From positions 1-40,036 of the forward strand of contig RFGU01000173.1 of NCBI GenBank assembly GCA_003696955.1: a DNA stretch of 40,036 nucleotides. The letters run 5' to 3'. The DNA is from Deltaproteobacteria bacterium. Its GTDB lineage: Bacteria > Myxococcota_A > Polyangia > Nannocystales > Nannocystaceae. Shown here in pieces: positions 1 through 7,562 of the stretch. A program made the translations under genes and the position numbers. How positions within the stretch are numbered: position 1 is the stretch's first letter; each line of letters starts with the position of its first letter. The notes beneath the pieces were generated by a model. It saw nothing but the letters and a program-made list of their open reading frames with translations, made no database searches and was not told the DNA's origin.

Positions 1-2
1 AG

Positions 3-944
3 TCGGGCGGCGGTGGCGGCGGCGGCGGTGGTGGCGGCGACGACATCGCCCTGCCGTCGTTCTCCGGTGGTGCCGCCCTCGGGGGGCTGTCGGCGACGCC
101 CCTCGTGGCGACGCCGGCCGCAGAGCCCGCCGCGGCCGAAGCGACCAAGTCCAAGGCCCTGCTCTACGGCATGGTGGCCGTGGTCGTCGTGCTCGTCGTG
201 GCCGTCGGGGGGCTCGGGTACTACATCCTCACCCAGGACACGACGCCCACCGAGAAGATCATCGTCAAGGAGGTGCCGACGGTCAAGGACGCCGACGACA
301 AGAAGGCCGGCGAGGACGACGGCGCCAAGAAGGACGAGCCGAAGGACGACGAGGGCGAAGCGGCCGCTGGCCAGGCCAGCGGTGGCCAAGCCGAGGGGGC
401 GGCCGGAGGTGGCGACTCCGCCTCGAAGAAGACCTCGCGCCGGCGGGGCAGCCGATCGCGCAGCGGATCCAGCGGTGCCTCCAAGGCTCCGTCCGGGGGG
501 AGCAAGCCTGCCGCCGCCGCCGGTGGTGGGGGCAGCAAGTCGGGCGGGGGGGCCGACGACCTCGACGTGGACTGCATCCTCGATCCCTCCAAGTGCAAGA
601 CGGGCGGAAGCACCAAGAAGAAGAAGGCCGCGAGTTCGGGCGGTGGGGGATCGACGGACCCGAACGCGCCCACCCAGCTTTCCACGTCCGACGTGCGAGC
701 CGGGCTTTCGAGCGTCAAGGGAAGCGCCAAGGCCTGCGGCTCGAAGCACGGGGCGGCGCCGGGGACGAAGGTGACGGTCAAGCTCTCTATCGAGGGCGCG
801 ACCGGCCGCGTGAAGTCGGCCAAGGCCCTGCCGCCCCACGCTGGTACCGCTCTCGGCAACTGCGTGGCCGCGGCCCTCAAGCAGGCGAAGTTCCGCACGT
901 TCAAGAAGGCGGTCATGGGCGTGCAGGTGCCGATCCGCATGTAG
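3..944 (+). CDS. AgmX/PglI-like envelope protein with TonB-like C-terminus, 5' end outside the window
   Basis: The frame is open from base 3, so the gene begins upstream; the first internal GTG (105) is probably not the true start. Visible order: a run of about ten glycines, a short linker, one membrane segment (ALLYGMVAVVVVLVVAVGG, coded near 157-225), a long Lys/Glu/Asp then Ser/Gly/Lys-rich low-complexity spacer, and a folded C-terminal domain of about 90 residues (from TQLSTSDVRAG to the end) with two cysteines. This order matches the AgmX/PglI proteins of myxobacteria, whose C-terminal domain resembles that of TonB and which are linked to gliding motility and envelope energy transduction. 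The N-terminal part, often a zinc-ribbon or GYF-like module in this family, is not visible. Envelope localisation is supported by the membrane segment; a role in motility is only a family-based guess. Confidence 0.72.
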   Translation, partial: SGGGGGGGGGGGDDIALPSFSGGAALGGLSATPLVATPAAEPAAAEATKSKALLYGMVAVVVVLVVAVGGLGYYILTQDTTPTEKIIVKEVPTVKDADDKKAGEDDGAKKDEPKDDEGEAAAGQASGGQAEGAAGGGDSASKKTSRRRGSRSRSGSSGASKAPSGGSKPAAAAGGGGSKSGGGADDLDVDCILDPSKCKTGGSTKKKKAASSGGGGSTDPNAPTQLSTSDVRAGLSSVKGSAKACGSKHGAAPGTKVTVKLSIEGATGRVKSAKALPPHAGTALGNCVAAALKQAKFRTFKKAVMGVQVPIRM

Positions 945-1128
945 GGTGACTGGCCCTAGGTGGCGGCGTCCCGGACGAAGGTCGCCGCGTCGCCCGTGGT
1001 CGCGTCGACGCATGACCGTACGTCGTGCATCGTCGGGCCGTCCCCTCACCGGCGCCGCTGCGTCGCAGCCCCACGACCTCGCACGGACCGCGGCAGCCGA
1101 CTTGCGCCGGCACCTCGGTTCGAACGCG

Positions 1129-1578
1129 GTGTCCCTGCATCCCTCGCGGGGGTGCTCGATGGCACCGGTGGGCGCGTTGCTCGTCGGTTGTGCCGGTGAG
1201 CTGTCGACGTCCGGGACGGCCACGGAGGGGCAGACCGAGACGGGATCGGGGGAGGCGGCCGGCACGACGTCGAGCCAGACGGGCCCGTCGTCGACCGCCG
1301 GATCGAGTGGGGCGACGACGGCAGCGACCGACGCGGGCACGACGGGCGCTACCGGGCTCGCCTCCTCGACGGGGAGCGCCACGACGGAAGGAAGCACGAC
1401 GGGGGGCGACACCACGGGGACGCTTCCCGTGCAGTGGACGGCGGTCTCCCTCGGTCGAGCACACACCTGCGCCATCGACGACGGCGGCAAGCTGTGGTGT
1501 TGGGGCCGCAACGACCGGGGCCAGCTCGGCGTCGGTGACTTCGACGACCGCACGACGCCCGTCCCCGTTTCGGGCTAG
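1129..1578 (+). CDS. Short lipoprotein with a single RCC1-type repeat, probably a truncated gene
   Basis: From GTG 1129 the product begins MSLHPSRGCSMAPV and reaches a lipobox, LVGC, giving a 149-residue lipoprotein; ATG 1159 is an alternative but leaves almost no signal peptide. After the cysteine come about 75 residues of Ser/Thr/Gly/Ala-rich linker, then one RCC1-like unit with the hallmark HTCAIDDGGKLWCWGRNDRGQLG. RCC1-type propeller proteins normally need about seven such units; here the frame stops after one. The stop lies inside the 3' end of the convergent threonine aldolase gene, and the two stop codons share one CTAG. Either the gene lost its 3' part when the neighbour was joined to it or it is a minimal surface protein. 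No ribosome binding site decides the start; the 184 bases between 945 and 1128 show nothing else I can support. Confidence 0.55.
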   Translation: MSLHPSRGCSMAPVGALLVGCAGELSTSGTATEGQTETGSGEAAGTTSSQTGPSSTAGSSGATTAATDAGTTGATGLASSTGSATTEGSTTGGDTTGTLPVQWTAVSLGRAHTCAIDDGGKLWCWGRNDRGQLGVGDFDDRTTPVPVSG

Positions 1579-2636
1579 CTGGCCGCGAGGGCGGCGTCGA
1601 TCCGTTCGACGGCACGCGCGAGCGATGCATCGTCCACGTCACGGTGGGTGACGAAGCGCAGCTCTCGCAGCGCGTTGCACGAGACGAGGACGCCGGCTCG
1701 CTCGAGTCGTTCCGCCCAGGTGGGCGCATCCGGACCGTCTTCGGGGAGGCCCACCAGCACCATGTTCGTGCCGGGCCAGACCACGTCGCCCAGGCCCGTC
1801 GTGCGTAGCCGGTCGGCCAGGGTGGCGGCCCTTCGGTGATCTCCGGAAAGGTCCGCACGGTGCTCGCGCAGGGCGTGGAGGGCCCCTGCGGCGACGATGC
1901 CCGCTTGGCGCATGGTGCCGCCGAGACGTTGGCGGATCGGCCGGGCACGGGCCACGAGGTCCTCGGGGCCGCACAGGCAACTGCCCACGGGAGCGCCGAG
2001 TCCCTTCGAGAAGCACACGGACACCGTGTCCGCCACCGCGGCGAGTTGCGCCTCGTCGATCCCGCATGCCGCCGCGGCGTTCCACAGGCGGGCACCGTCG
2101 AGGTGGACCGGCCGCCCGTGACGGCGGGCCTCGGCCGCCACGGCCCGGGCGCTCGAAGCGTCCCACACGGCGCCGCCGCCGAAGCCGAGGGTGTTCTCGA
2201 GCCACACGAGCCCGACGCGGGGAAGCCCCACGCGCTCGGCGGCGATCCTGGCGCTGAGGGTGGCGGCGTCGAATCCCGCCTCGCGCGTGCCGAGGACGTC
2301 CACCTGCACGCCGGCGTCCGCAGCGCCCCCCGATTCGTGGAGGTGGATGTGGGCGCCTTCGGGGGCCGCCACCGACTCGCCGACCCGCGTGTGCAGGCGC
2401 AGGGCGATCTGGTTCGCCATCGTTCCCGATGGGACGAACAGGGCCGCCGGCTTGCCCACGACGGCGGCCGTCTCTTGCTCGAGGGCGGCCACCGTGGGGT
2501 CGTCGCCCCAACCGTCGTCGCCGACCTCTGCCGCCGCCATCTCGCGCCGCATCTCGGGGCACGGTCGCGTGACGGTGTCGGATCGCAGGTCGATCGGGGG
2601 CGAGGCTGCCCGCGCCGGGCTGCCGGGGCGCGTCAT
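1575..2636 (-). CDS. ltaE: Low-specificity L-threonine aldolase
   Basis: The enzyme cleaves L-threonine or L-allo-threonine to glycine and acetaldehyde using pyridoxal phosphate, in the cytoplasm. The 353-residue product has the family N-terminus IDLRSDTVTRP (15-25), the PSGTMANQIAL cofactor-binding stretch (69-79), HIHLHESGG (96-104, usually H..EAGG), the LENTLGFGGG segment (146-155), the cofactor Asp in HLDGARLWNAA (178-188), and the Schiff-base lysine in CFSKGLGAPVGS (K211). Length is normal for the family (about 340). The ATG at 2636 overlaps the TGA of the upstream secreted-protein gene by four bases (ATGA), so the two are probably translationally coupled. The 3' end overlaps the stop of the convergent RCC1 lipoprotein gene. 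Function is secure at family level; substrate preference cannot be read from sequence. Confidence 0.9.
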   Translation of the reverse strand: MTRPGSPARAASPPIDLRSDTVTRPCPEMRREMAAAEVGDDGWGDDPTVAALEQETAAVVGKPAALFVPSGTMANQIALRLHTRVGESVAAPEGAHIHLHESGGAADAGVQVDVLGTREAGFDAATLSARIAAERVGLPRVGLVWLENTLGFGGGAVWDASSARAVAAEARRHGRPVHLDGARLWNAAAACGIDEAQLAAVADTVSVCFSKGLGAPVGSCLCGPEDLVARARPIRQRLGGTMRQAGIVAAGALHALREHRADLSGDHRRAATLADRLRTTGLGDVVWPGTNMVLVGLPEDGPDAPTWAERLERAGVLVSCNALRELRFVTHRDVDDASLARAVERIDAALAAS

Positions 2637-3169
2637 GGCGTCTCGCTTGCCGGCCCTGCATCGCCGGCGTCCGGCTGCTCCTTCGGGGGCGGCTGCTTCG
2701 GGGGCGTCGACGGTGGAGGCGGCGGCTGGCCCCGTTCGGCCCGGATCTTCGCGGCCAGACCGTCGAGCAGGGTGTAGGGCAGGTGGACCGGCCCCGCGCC
2801 CGTGCTGATCTTGACGCGGGTGGACGGACGGCCCGCGGCATCGAGCACCCCGTACGCCTCGAGGCTGCCGTCTCCGGTTCGATCCGCACCGACGGGGAAT
2901 CGGAAGAGGATGAAGCCCGCCTCGGCGTCGCTCTCCACCACGCGATAGCCGCGGTCCACTCGCAGGTATCGGATCGCCGTGGGGAATACCTGGTCGGGCG
3001 GGTAGGACAAGGTGCGCGTTTGACTGACGGCCGCCACGGCCGCGGCGGGAACGTCGGTCAGGGACGCCACACAGAGCCCGGCGGCCAGCAACCCGGCCGC
3101 AGCGAGGATGCGCCGCCGCCGCACGAACCGGGCAGGTGCGCTGGCGGAGATTCGAGGCGAAGCACCCAT
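2633..3169 (-). CDS. Secreted or inner-membrane-anchored protein of unknown function
   Basis: The chosen ATG at 3169 gives 178 residues. The N-terminus has a strongly basic stretch (RFVRRRR) followed by a hydrophobic segment, ILAAAGLLAAGLCVASL, and an Ala-rich possible cleavage site near DVPAAAVAA. The mature part (about 110 residues) contains TLSYPPDQVFPTAIRYLRVDRGY and an alternating strand pattern, and it ends in a Pro/Lys-rich tail (QPPPPPSTPPKQPPPKEQP). I do not recognise the family; the pattern of a short secreted alpha/beta domain is all that can be said. Longer in-frame starts up to 3355 are rejected because they would bury the signal peptide. It is the first gene of a two-gene unit with ltaE (four-base overlap). 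A TAGCGT hexamer 10 bases upstream of the ATG may be its -10 element. Confidence 0.6.
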   Translation of the reverse strand: MGASPRISASAPARFVRRRRILAAAGLLAAGLCVASLTDVPAAAVAAVSQTRTLSYPPDQVFPTAIRYLRVDRGYRVVESDAEAGFILFRFPVGADRTGDGSLEAYGVLDAAGRPSTRVKISTGAGPVHLPYTLLDGLAAKIRAERGQPPPPPSTPPKQPPPKEQPDAGDAGPASETP

Positions 3170-3179
3170 GGTGCCTTCG

Positions 3180-3185
3180 ACGCTA
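3180..3185 (-). promoter_or_regulatory. Candidate -10 element (TAGCGT) for the secreted-protein/ltaE unit
   Basis: Read on the minus strand, TAGCGT ends 10 bases before the ATG at 3169. The same hexamer lies 6 bases before the aminopeptidase P start at 15685. It fits TAnnnT spacing to a start codon seen several times in this window. No convincing -35 is visible, so this is inference. Confidence 0.3.
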
Positions 3186-3333
3186 CGAAGGGGGTGGCGA
3201 GCGCCGCAAGTTTCCGGCATCCTTGCTTGCGTACCGACGCTCGTCGCCAAGGGGCGCGACCCGTCGCGGCAGCGGGAGACCTGCAGGCGATGCACGGGCG
3301 TTACGGGCTTCGACGCACACGGTAGGCAGCACC

Positions 3334-4131
3334 ATGGGATCCGAGAACTCCGCACTCATCGCCCTCTCCGAACTCAAGAACCTCGAGGCCGAGCGCCGCG
3401 CCCGCGAAGAGGCCGAGCGCCGCGCCCGCGAGGAGGCCGAGCGCCGCGCCCGCGAGGAGGAGGAACGTAGGCGTCGCGAAGAGGAGGAACGCAAGCGCCG
3501 CGAGGAGGAGGAACGCAAGCGCCGGGAACAGGCCGAGCGCGAGGCCAAGGAGCGTGAGGAACGGCTGCGGCTGCAGGAGGCCGAGGCGCGGGCGCGCGCC
3601 GAACAGGAGGCGCGCCTGCGCGAGGAGCAGATGCGGCTCGACGCCCAGGTCAAGATGGCCCAGAAGAAGGCCCGTCCGAAGTGGCCCTATGCGGTCATCG
3701 GCCTTCTGGCCGTGGGGCTGGCCATCGGCGGGTTCATTGCCAAGAAGAACGCCGACGAGGCCGCCGAGCAGGCCCGCCTGGCCGAGGAGGAGCGCAAGCG
3801 GCAGCAGGAGGCCATCGAGAAGCAGATGGCGGCCATCGAGGCTCTGCGCAAGGAGATGGCGGAACTCGACAAGGAGCGCAAGAAGCTCGAGGCGGAGCAG
3901 GCCGAACTCAAGGCGAAGCTCGCGGCCGCCCAGAGCGAGGAGGAGCGGCAGGCGATCCTGGCCGAGCAGGCCGCCCTCGAGGAGAAGATCAAGAAGAACC
4001 GGCGGCGGCGTTCGAGCGCCAAGAAGAAGTCGGCCGCGGCCGAGAAGTCGGTGGACGCGCCCGTCCGCAAGGGGCGCAAGGACAAGATCAGCGTCGACGG
4101 GGACCTCGACGATCCGCTCTCGGGTCTGTGA
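3334..4131 (+). CDS. Coiled-coil protein with a central transmembrane segment
   Basis: ATG 3334 starts a 265-residue product, MGSENSALIALSELKNLEAE, which runs directly into a highly charged Glu/Arg helix built of 8-residue units (AERRAREE, then EERKRREE-like). A single hydrophobic segment, YAVIGLLAVGLAIGGFIA, sits near residues 119-136. A second long charged coiled coil (about 140-240) rich in Glu, Lys and Ala follows, then a short basic and acidic tail ending DDPLSGL. The layout suggests a membrane-anchored scaffold with helical rods on both faces; topology cannot be assigned. In-frame starts upstream (from 3136) would extend into the region divergent from the minus-strand secreted-protein gene and have no support. 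I do not recognise a named family. It is followed after 62 bases by the EI24-like gene, possibly co-transcribed. Confidence 0.72.
   Translation: MGSENSALIALSELKNLEAERRAREEAERRAREEAERRAREEEERRRREEEERKRREEEERKRREQAEREAKEREERLRLQEAEARARAEQEARLREEQMRLDAQVKMAQKKARPKWPYAVIGLLAVGLAIGGFIAKKNADEAAEQARLAEEERKRQQEAIEKQMAAIEALRKEMAELDKERKKLEAEQAELKAKLAAAQSEEERQAILAEQAALEEKIKKNRRRRSSAKKKSAAAEKSVDAPVRKGRKDKISVDGDLDDPLSGL
3388..3531 (+). repeat. Six 24-base tandem units coding for 8-residue coiled-coil repeats
   Basis: Three nearly identical units (gccgagcgccgcgcccgcga plus gag or aag-gag, at 3388, 3412 and 3436) are followed by three diverged units beginning gaggaacg at 3460, 3484 and 3508. They encode AERRAREE three times and then EERRRREE, EERKRREE and EERKRREQ. 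The unit is a multiple of three, so copy-number change would keep the reading frame. Confidence 0.85.
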
Positions 4132-4193
4132 AAGGCCGGGGGCGTTTCGGCAACGTGCGCGGTCGTCCGTCGACCCGAGGGTGAGCCCCTTCG

Positions 4194-5216
4194 ATGGGTG
4201 CGGCAGCCGGCCCCGGGAACGATCCGGCGGGACGGTCGGTAGGCGGGGGCGTGGACGATGCATCCCCCCGTGCCGATGGAACGCTCGGCGGCGGGTCCGC
4301 CCCCGCGCAGGTGAGGGGGCTGCTGCGTAGCGTCACGTCCGACATCGTTCGAACGGTGGAGGAACGGCCCGCGCCACCGTCCGGCCGCATCCGCGACCGG
4401 GTGGTCTGGGGCTTCGCCCAACCCCTGCTCGGCCTGCGCATCTGGGCGACGGACCCCGAGCTTCGTCGCCGCGGGCTCCTACCGGTTCTCGGCTTGCTCG
4501 CCGTGTGCGTCGCCGCCGCGCTCCAGGCCGACGGAGGATGGGGCCGTCGGCTCGCGGTGGCCCAGGCGACCCTTCTGGCCCTTGCGCCGGTCCCGTCCGT
4601 ACTGTTCGCCCCCAGCTACGCACGCCTTGCGGCGTGCGCCCACGAGCGTTTGGGGTTCGGTCCGGCCCGCCCCCACATCAAGGGCCTCGCCCGCTACCTG
4701 TGGGAACTGGTGCTCCAGGGAGGCTGTGTGTCCCTCGGTGTGGCCCCCCTGGTGGCCCTGGCCGAGGCCGTGCCCGGGGTGGGCCGTGCGTGGGGATGGG
4801 CCCTCGGCGCCGCATGGGGGCTGCACTGGATCGTGGTGGAGGGCTACGACACCGGACGCGTGGACCCTCCGGGGGACGGCGAGCCGGAGGCGATGCACGA
4901 CGAGGTGTCGTGGATCGCTCGGGCGTGCGATGGCCTCGGACGTCGGCTCGGTCCCCTCGGCCGCCTGGTGGCGGGCTATGGGCGCTTCGTGGACCGGCTC
5001 GCCCGCCCATGGCGGCCCGAGATGGCCCTGATGGAGCGTTGCGGGCCCGAGTCGGCGGGGTTCGGCCTCGCCACCTTCGCGCTACTGGCGATCCCCGGCC
5101 TCAACCTGCTGTTTCGGCCGGCCGTCGCCGTGGGCGCCGTGCACCTGCGGGCCCACTTCGACTCGCCGGTCGAGGCGGGGGATGGAGGCCTGGGTCGGAA
5201 TCGAACCGACGCATAG
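4194..5216 (+). CDS. EI24/CysZ-like multi-spanning membrane protein
   Basis: The 340-residue product starts with about 60 Gly/Asp-rich polar residues, then VVWGFAQPLLGLRIWATDPEL and at least four hydrophobic stretches: LLPVLGLLAVCVAAALQA (about 94-111), AQATLLALAPVPSVLFAPSY, a Gly/Ala/Trp-rich pair around GWALGAAWGLHWIVV, and ATFALLAIPGLNLLFRPAVA near the C-terminus. The spacing and the late IPGLNLLFRPAVAVGAVHL motif resemble the EI24 domain superfamily, which includes the sulfate permease CysZ; no transport substrate can be inferred. The last residues (GGLGRNRTDA) are read from the antisense strand of a tRNA-Cys gene and the TAG stop lies inside it, so the natural C-terminus has been shaped by the tRNA. 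The polar N-terminus may be shorter if a later start is used. Confidence 0.62.
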   Translation: MGAAAGPGNDPAGRSVGGGVDDASPRADGTLGGGSAPAQVRGLLRSVTSDIVRTVEERPAPPSGRIRDRVVWGFAQPLLGLRIWATDPELRRRGLLPVLGLLAVCVAAALQADGGWGRRLAVAQATLLALAPVPSVLFAPSYARLAACAHERLGFGPARPHIKGLARYLWELVLQGGCVSLGVAPLVALAEAVPGVGRAWGWALGAAWGLHWIVVEGYDTGRVDPPGDGEPEAMHDEVSWIARACDGLGRRLGPLGRLVAGYGRFVDRLARPWRPEMALMERCGPESAGFGLATFALLAIPGLNLLFRPAVAVGAVHLRAHFDSPVEAGDGGLGRNRTDA

Positions 5217-5257
5217 AGCTTTTGCAGAGCTCTGCCTTACCACTTGGCTACCAGGCC
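5183..5257 (-). tRNA. tRNA-Cys(GCA), with encoded CCA end
   Basis: Read on the minus strand from 5257: a 7-base acceptor arm GGCCTGG pairs with CCAGGCC (5187-5193), the D arm is GCCAAGTGGTAAGGC, the anticodon stem is GAGCT/AGCTC around loop CTGCAAA (anticodon GCA), the variable part is TATGC, and the T arm is GTCGG-TTCGATT-CCGAC. The discriminator base is T (5186), followed by CCA at 5185-5183, so the 3' CCA is encoded. All stems pair perfectly. Its 3' half is antisense to the last 11 codons of the EI24-like gene. The upstream gene on its strand is the TPR lipoprotein, ending 55 bases away. Confidence 0.95.
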
Positions 5258-5312
5258 GACGGGGCGAAGGAGGTATCACGACTCGCCTTTGGCGGCAAGC
5301 CTTCGAACGCGC

Positions 5313-7511
5313 TCAGCGCGTCACGCGGTGGGCCGCGGGGCCGCCCCGATGGGCCAGCATCCGCCGCGCCATGTCGTACTCGAAGAAGCCGAGGAGACCG
5401 GACTCGACGACCCGGGCGAGCTCCTGCTCGACGTCGGCGGCGCCCGCACCCTGGGCGCGGGCGAGGGCCGCGTAGAAGATTGCCTCCGTGCGCTCGCCCG
5501 CACTTTTCGCCGCGGCCTGCAACTCGGCGGGCGAGAGCCGGCCGAGGGCGAAGGCTGCGAGCTTGGCGTCCCAACCCCGCCCCCGATAGGACGCAAGATA
5601 GGTCTGGGCCGCCTTGGGGGGCTCACCGCCCGTGTCGCGTCCGAGGAAGTACACCCAAAGGCTGAAGTACAACTTGAGGTCCTTGGGAAGATCGCGCCGG
5701 GCGAGGGCCTCCCGGTAGACCTCGAGCGCCTCCTGCGAGCGACCGGCCAAGAGCAGCTCCACGAGGGCGTCCGCGTAGACCGCCGGGGAGCCCGGAGCCA
5801 GCCTGCGGGCCATGCGAAAGTCCTTTATCGCCTGATCGACAAATCCCAACGATAACGTGATCTTACCCCGCAATATGAAAAGCTCTGCATGGTCCTCGGG
5901 AGTGCCCCATGGCGCTCGTTCGCCGCGGATCTGCCGCATCCAGCGCTGCTGTACGGTATCCAGGACGGCGAGGGCCTCCGTGCGCAGGCGCATGGCCTGG
6001 GTACGGTCCCCCTCGTCCTCGGCGAGGTCGGCGAGGCCGAGCATGGCACGCACCTCCGACCGGGCCTCGGCCATGGGGTCGTCGAGTTCGAGGGCGCGGA
6101 GGGAGGCGTATGCGTCCTTGGCCCGGTCCCTTCGGCCGAGGTGGCGGTAGACGGCGCCGAGGGCCTCGAGGGCCTCGGCGGCCGTCGGACCCTCGCGGGC
6201 GGCTTCGAGGTGGGCAACGGCGTCGGCCGGCCGGCCCTCTCGGACGTAGGCCTGGCCCACGGCCGCGTGGGCCGCGGCGAGGAGCTCGGCCGGGTCACCG
6301 AGTCCATGGTCCTTTGCCCGGGCCAAGAAGGCTTCGAGGTCCCGCAGGGCCGCCTCGCCCGCCTCGGGACCACGGCCCGCGCGCCGCTCGACCCGCTCGG
6401 TCCGAAGGACGGCCCCCGCCTCCCAGAAGTGCTCGACGTTCGGGGACAGGCGGATCGCCTCGTCGACCTCCGCGATGGCGGCATCGACCAGGTCGTCCAG
6501 GGTCAGAAGGCGCGCCCAGAAGAAGTGGGCGCTCGCATTGCGGGGGTCGGCCGCGATGGCGCGGCGCACCAGGTTCTCGGCGATGGCCGCGCCCTGGCGC
6601 AGGTAGCTCTCCGGCAGGTCCGCGTCGTCCTCGCCGCCGGGCGCGAATTGCTCGGCAAGGGCGAGCAGATCCTCGGCCTTGGCGTCCTTGCCGACCGAGC
6701 GGCGGACGATCTCCACCATCTTGCGGGCCGGGGCGTCGAGTTCGAGGTCGTCGACGAGCGCAAGCCCCGTCGCCGGGTCGTCGGCGCGCAGGTAGAGCCG
6801 CAACACGAGGATCGGGGTGAACTCCGCACGGCGGGCCTCGAGCGAGCCGGCGACCCCGCCCTGGACGGCGGCCTTGGCCTCCCGGTAGCGCGAAAGATAG
6901 AGTTCGCTCGTGCGGCGCACCACGAAGGGGGTGGGCAGGATGGCCGCCGTGGCGTCGAATGCGCGTTCGAGGGTCTCGTGGCGCAGGGCGGGATCGCCGG
7001 CGGTGGGGGAAACCTCGACGAGCCAGTGCTCGGCCCGCTGCCAGGCGTCCACCGCGCGCTTGCGCTCCTCGGGCGAGCCGAAGTGCTGGCGAAACGCCAG
7101 GGCGAAGAGGGCCTCGGCCGCGTCCCCCTGCCGTCCCGCGGTCCGGTAGTGGATCCGGGCGAGCGCGGAGACCTCGGGGAGGGGGCCCGCCGCGCGGAGT
7201 TCGGTTGCGCGAAAGAGACGGGCGATGTGTTCGAGGGTCCGCCGGACCTCCCCTTCGTCCCCTTCGTCGGCGGCGGTGCGCCCGTGCTCGACGAGGAACG
7301 CGAGCAGCCGCCCGCGGTAGGCCCCCCGCGCCGGGTCGTCGTCGGCCAGCCGCACGTAGACGTTCAGGGCGTCCTCGAACGCGGCGAGATCCTCGACCAC
7401 CGGCGGGGGTGGCACCTCCGGGCGAGCGGTCCTTCGAGGGCCTCCGGCACAACCGCTGGCCAGCGTCGGGGCGAGGGCGAGGGCGATGGCGAGCGCAACG
7501 TGGCGCGGCAC
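5313..7511 (-). CDS. Large TPR-repeat lipoprotein
   Basis: GTG 7511 starts MPRHVALAIALALAPTLASG with the lipobox LASGC, so the 732-residue product should be a lipid-anchored envelope protein. The rest is helical and TPR-like throughout: clear units include NLVRRAIAADPRNASAHFFW, AVAHLEAAREGPTAAEALEA, LGAVYRHLGRRDRAKDAYAS and IKDFRMARRLAPGSPAVYAD. Such proteins usually act as scaffolds for outer-membrane or secretion assemblies; no partner is visible here apart from the FadL-like gene immediately upstream on the same strand. A GC hairpin (7530-7551) lies between the two genes and a TATGCT hexamer sits 6 bases before the GTG, so this gene may have its own start of transcription with almost no leader. 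No Shine-Dalgarno sequence is seen. The C-terminus ends 55 bases before the tRNA-Cys gene. Confidence 0.8.
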   Translation of the reverse strand: MPRHVALAIALALAPTLASGCAGGPRRTARPEVPPPPVVEDLAAFEDALNVYVRLADDDPARGAYRGRLLAFLVEHGRTAADEGDEGEVRRTLEHIARLFRATELRAAGPLPEVSALARIHYRTAGRQGDAAEALFALAFRQHFGSPEERKRAVDAWQRAEHWLVEVSPTAGDPALRHETLERAFDATAAILPTPFVVRRTSELYLSRYREAKAAVQGGVAGSLEARRAEFTPILVLRLYLRADDPATGLALVDDLELDAPARKMVEIVRRSVGKDAKAEDLLALAEQFAPGGEDDADLPESYLRQGAAIAENLVRRAIAADPRNASAHFFWARLLTLDDLVDAAIAEVDEAIRLSPNVEHFWEAGAVLRTERVERRAGRGPEAGEAALRDLEAFLARAKDHGLGDPAELLAAAHAAVGQAYVREGRPADAVAHLEAAREGPTAAEALEALGAVYRHLGRRDRAKDAYASLRALELDDPMAEARSEVRAMLGLADLAEDEGDRTQAMRLRTEALAVLDTVQQRWMRQIRGERAPWGTPEDHAELFILRGKITLSLGFVDQAIKDFRMARRLAPGSPAVYADALVELLLAGRSQEALEVYREALARRDLPKDLKLYFSLWVYFLGRDTGGEPPKAAQTYLASYRGRGWDAKLAAFALGRLSPAELQAAAKSAGERTEAIFYAALARAQGAGAADVEQELARVVESGLLGFFEYDMARRMLAHRGGPAAHRVTR

Positions 7512-7517
7512 CGCGGC

Positions 7518-7523
7518 AGCATA
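7518..7523 (-). promoter_or_regulatory. Candidate -10 element (TATGCT) six bases before the TPR lipoprotein GTG
   Basis: On the minus strand TATGCT is followed by six bases and then GTG 7511, which would put the transcript start at or next to the start codon. The hslV gene has the same six-base spacing after TATACT. No clear -35 is seen. Confidence 0.4.
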
Positions 7524-7529
7524 GCAGGT

Positions 7530-7551
7530 CGCGCCGCCCGGGCGCGGCGCG
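7530..7551 (-). terminator. GC hairpin after the FadL-like gene
   Basis: Perfect 8-base arms CGCGCCGC/GCGGCGCG around a 6-base loop, located 12 bases after the FadL-like stop. No T-tract follows, so it is only a weak candidate for an intrinsic terminator; it may instead block 3' decay. Confidence 0.35.
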
Positions 7552-7562
7552 GCAGCCGCTCT

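Noticed and set aside
3388..3531. The 24-base repeats as a non-coding repeat or regulatory array
   Set aside because: They are in frame within a coiled-coil coding region and explained by the 8-residue helical period.
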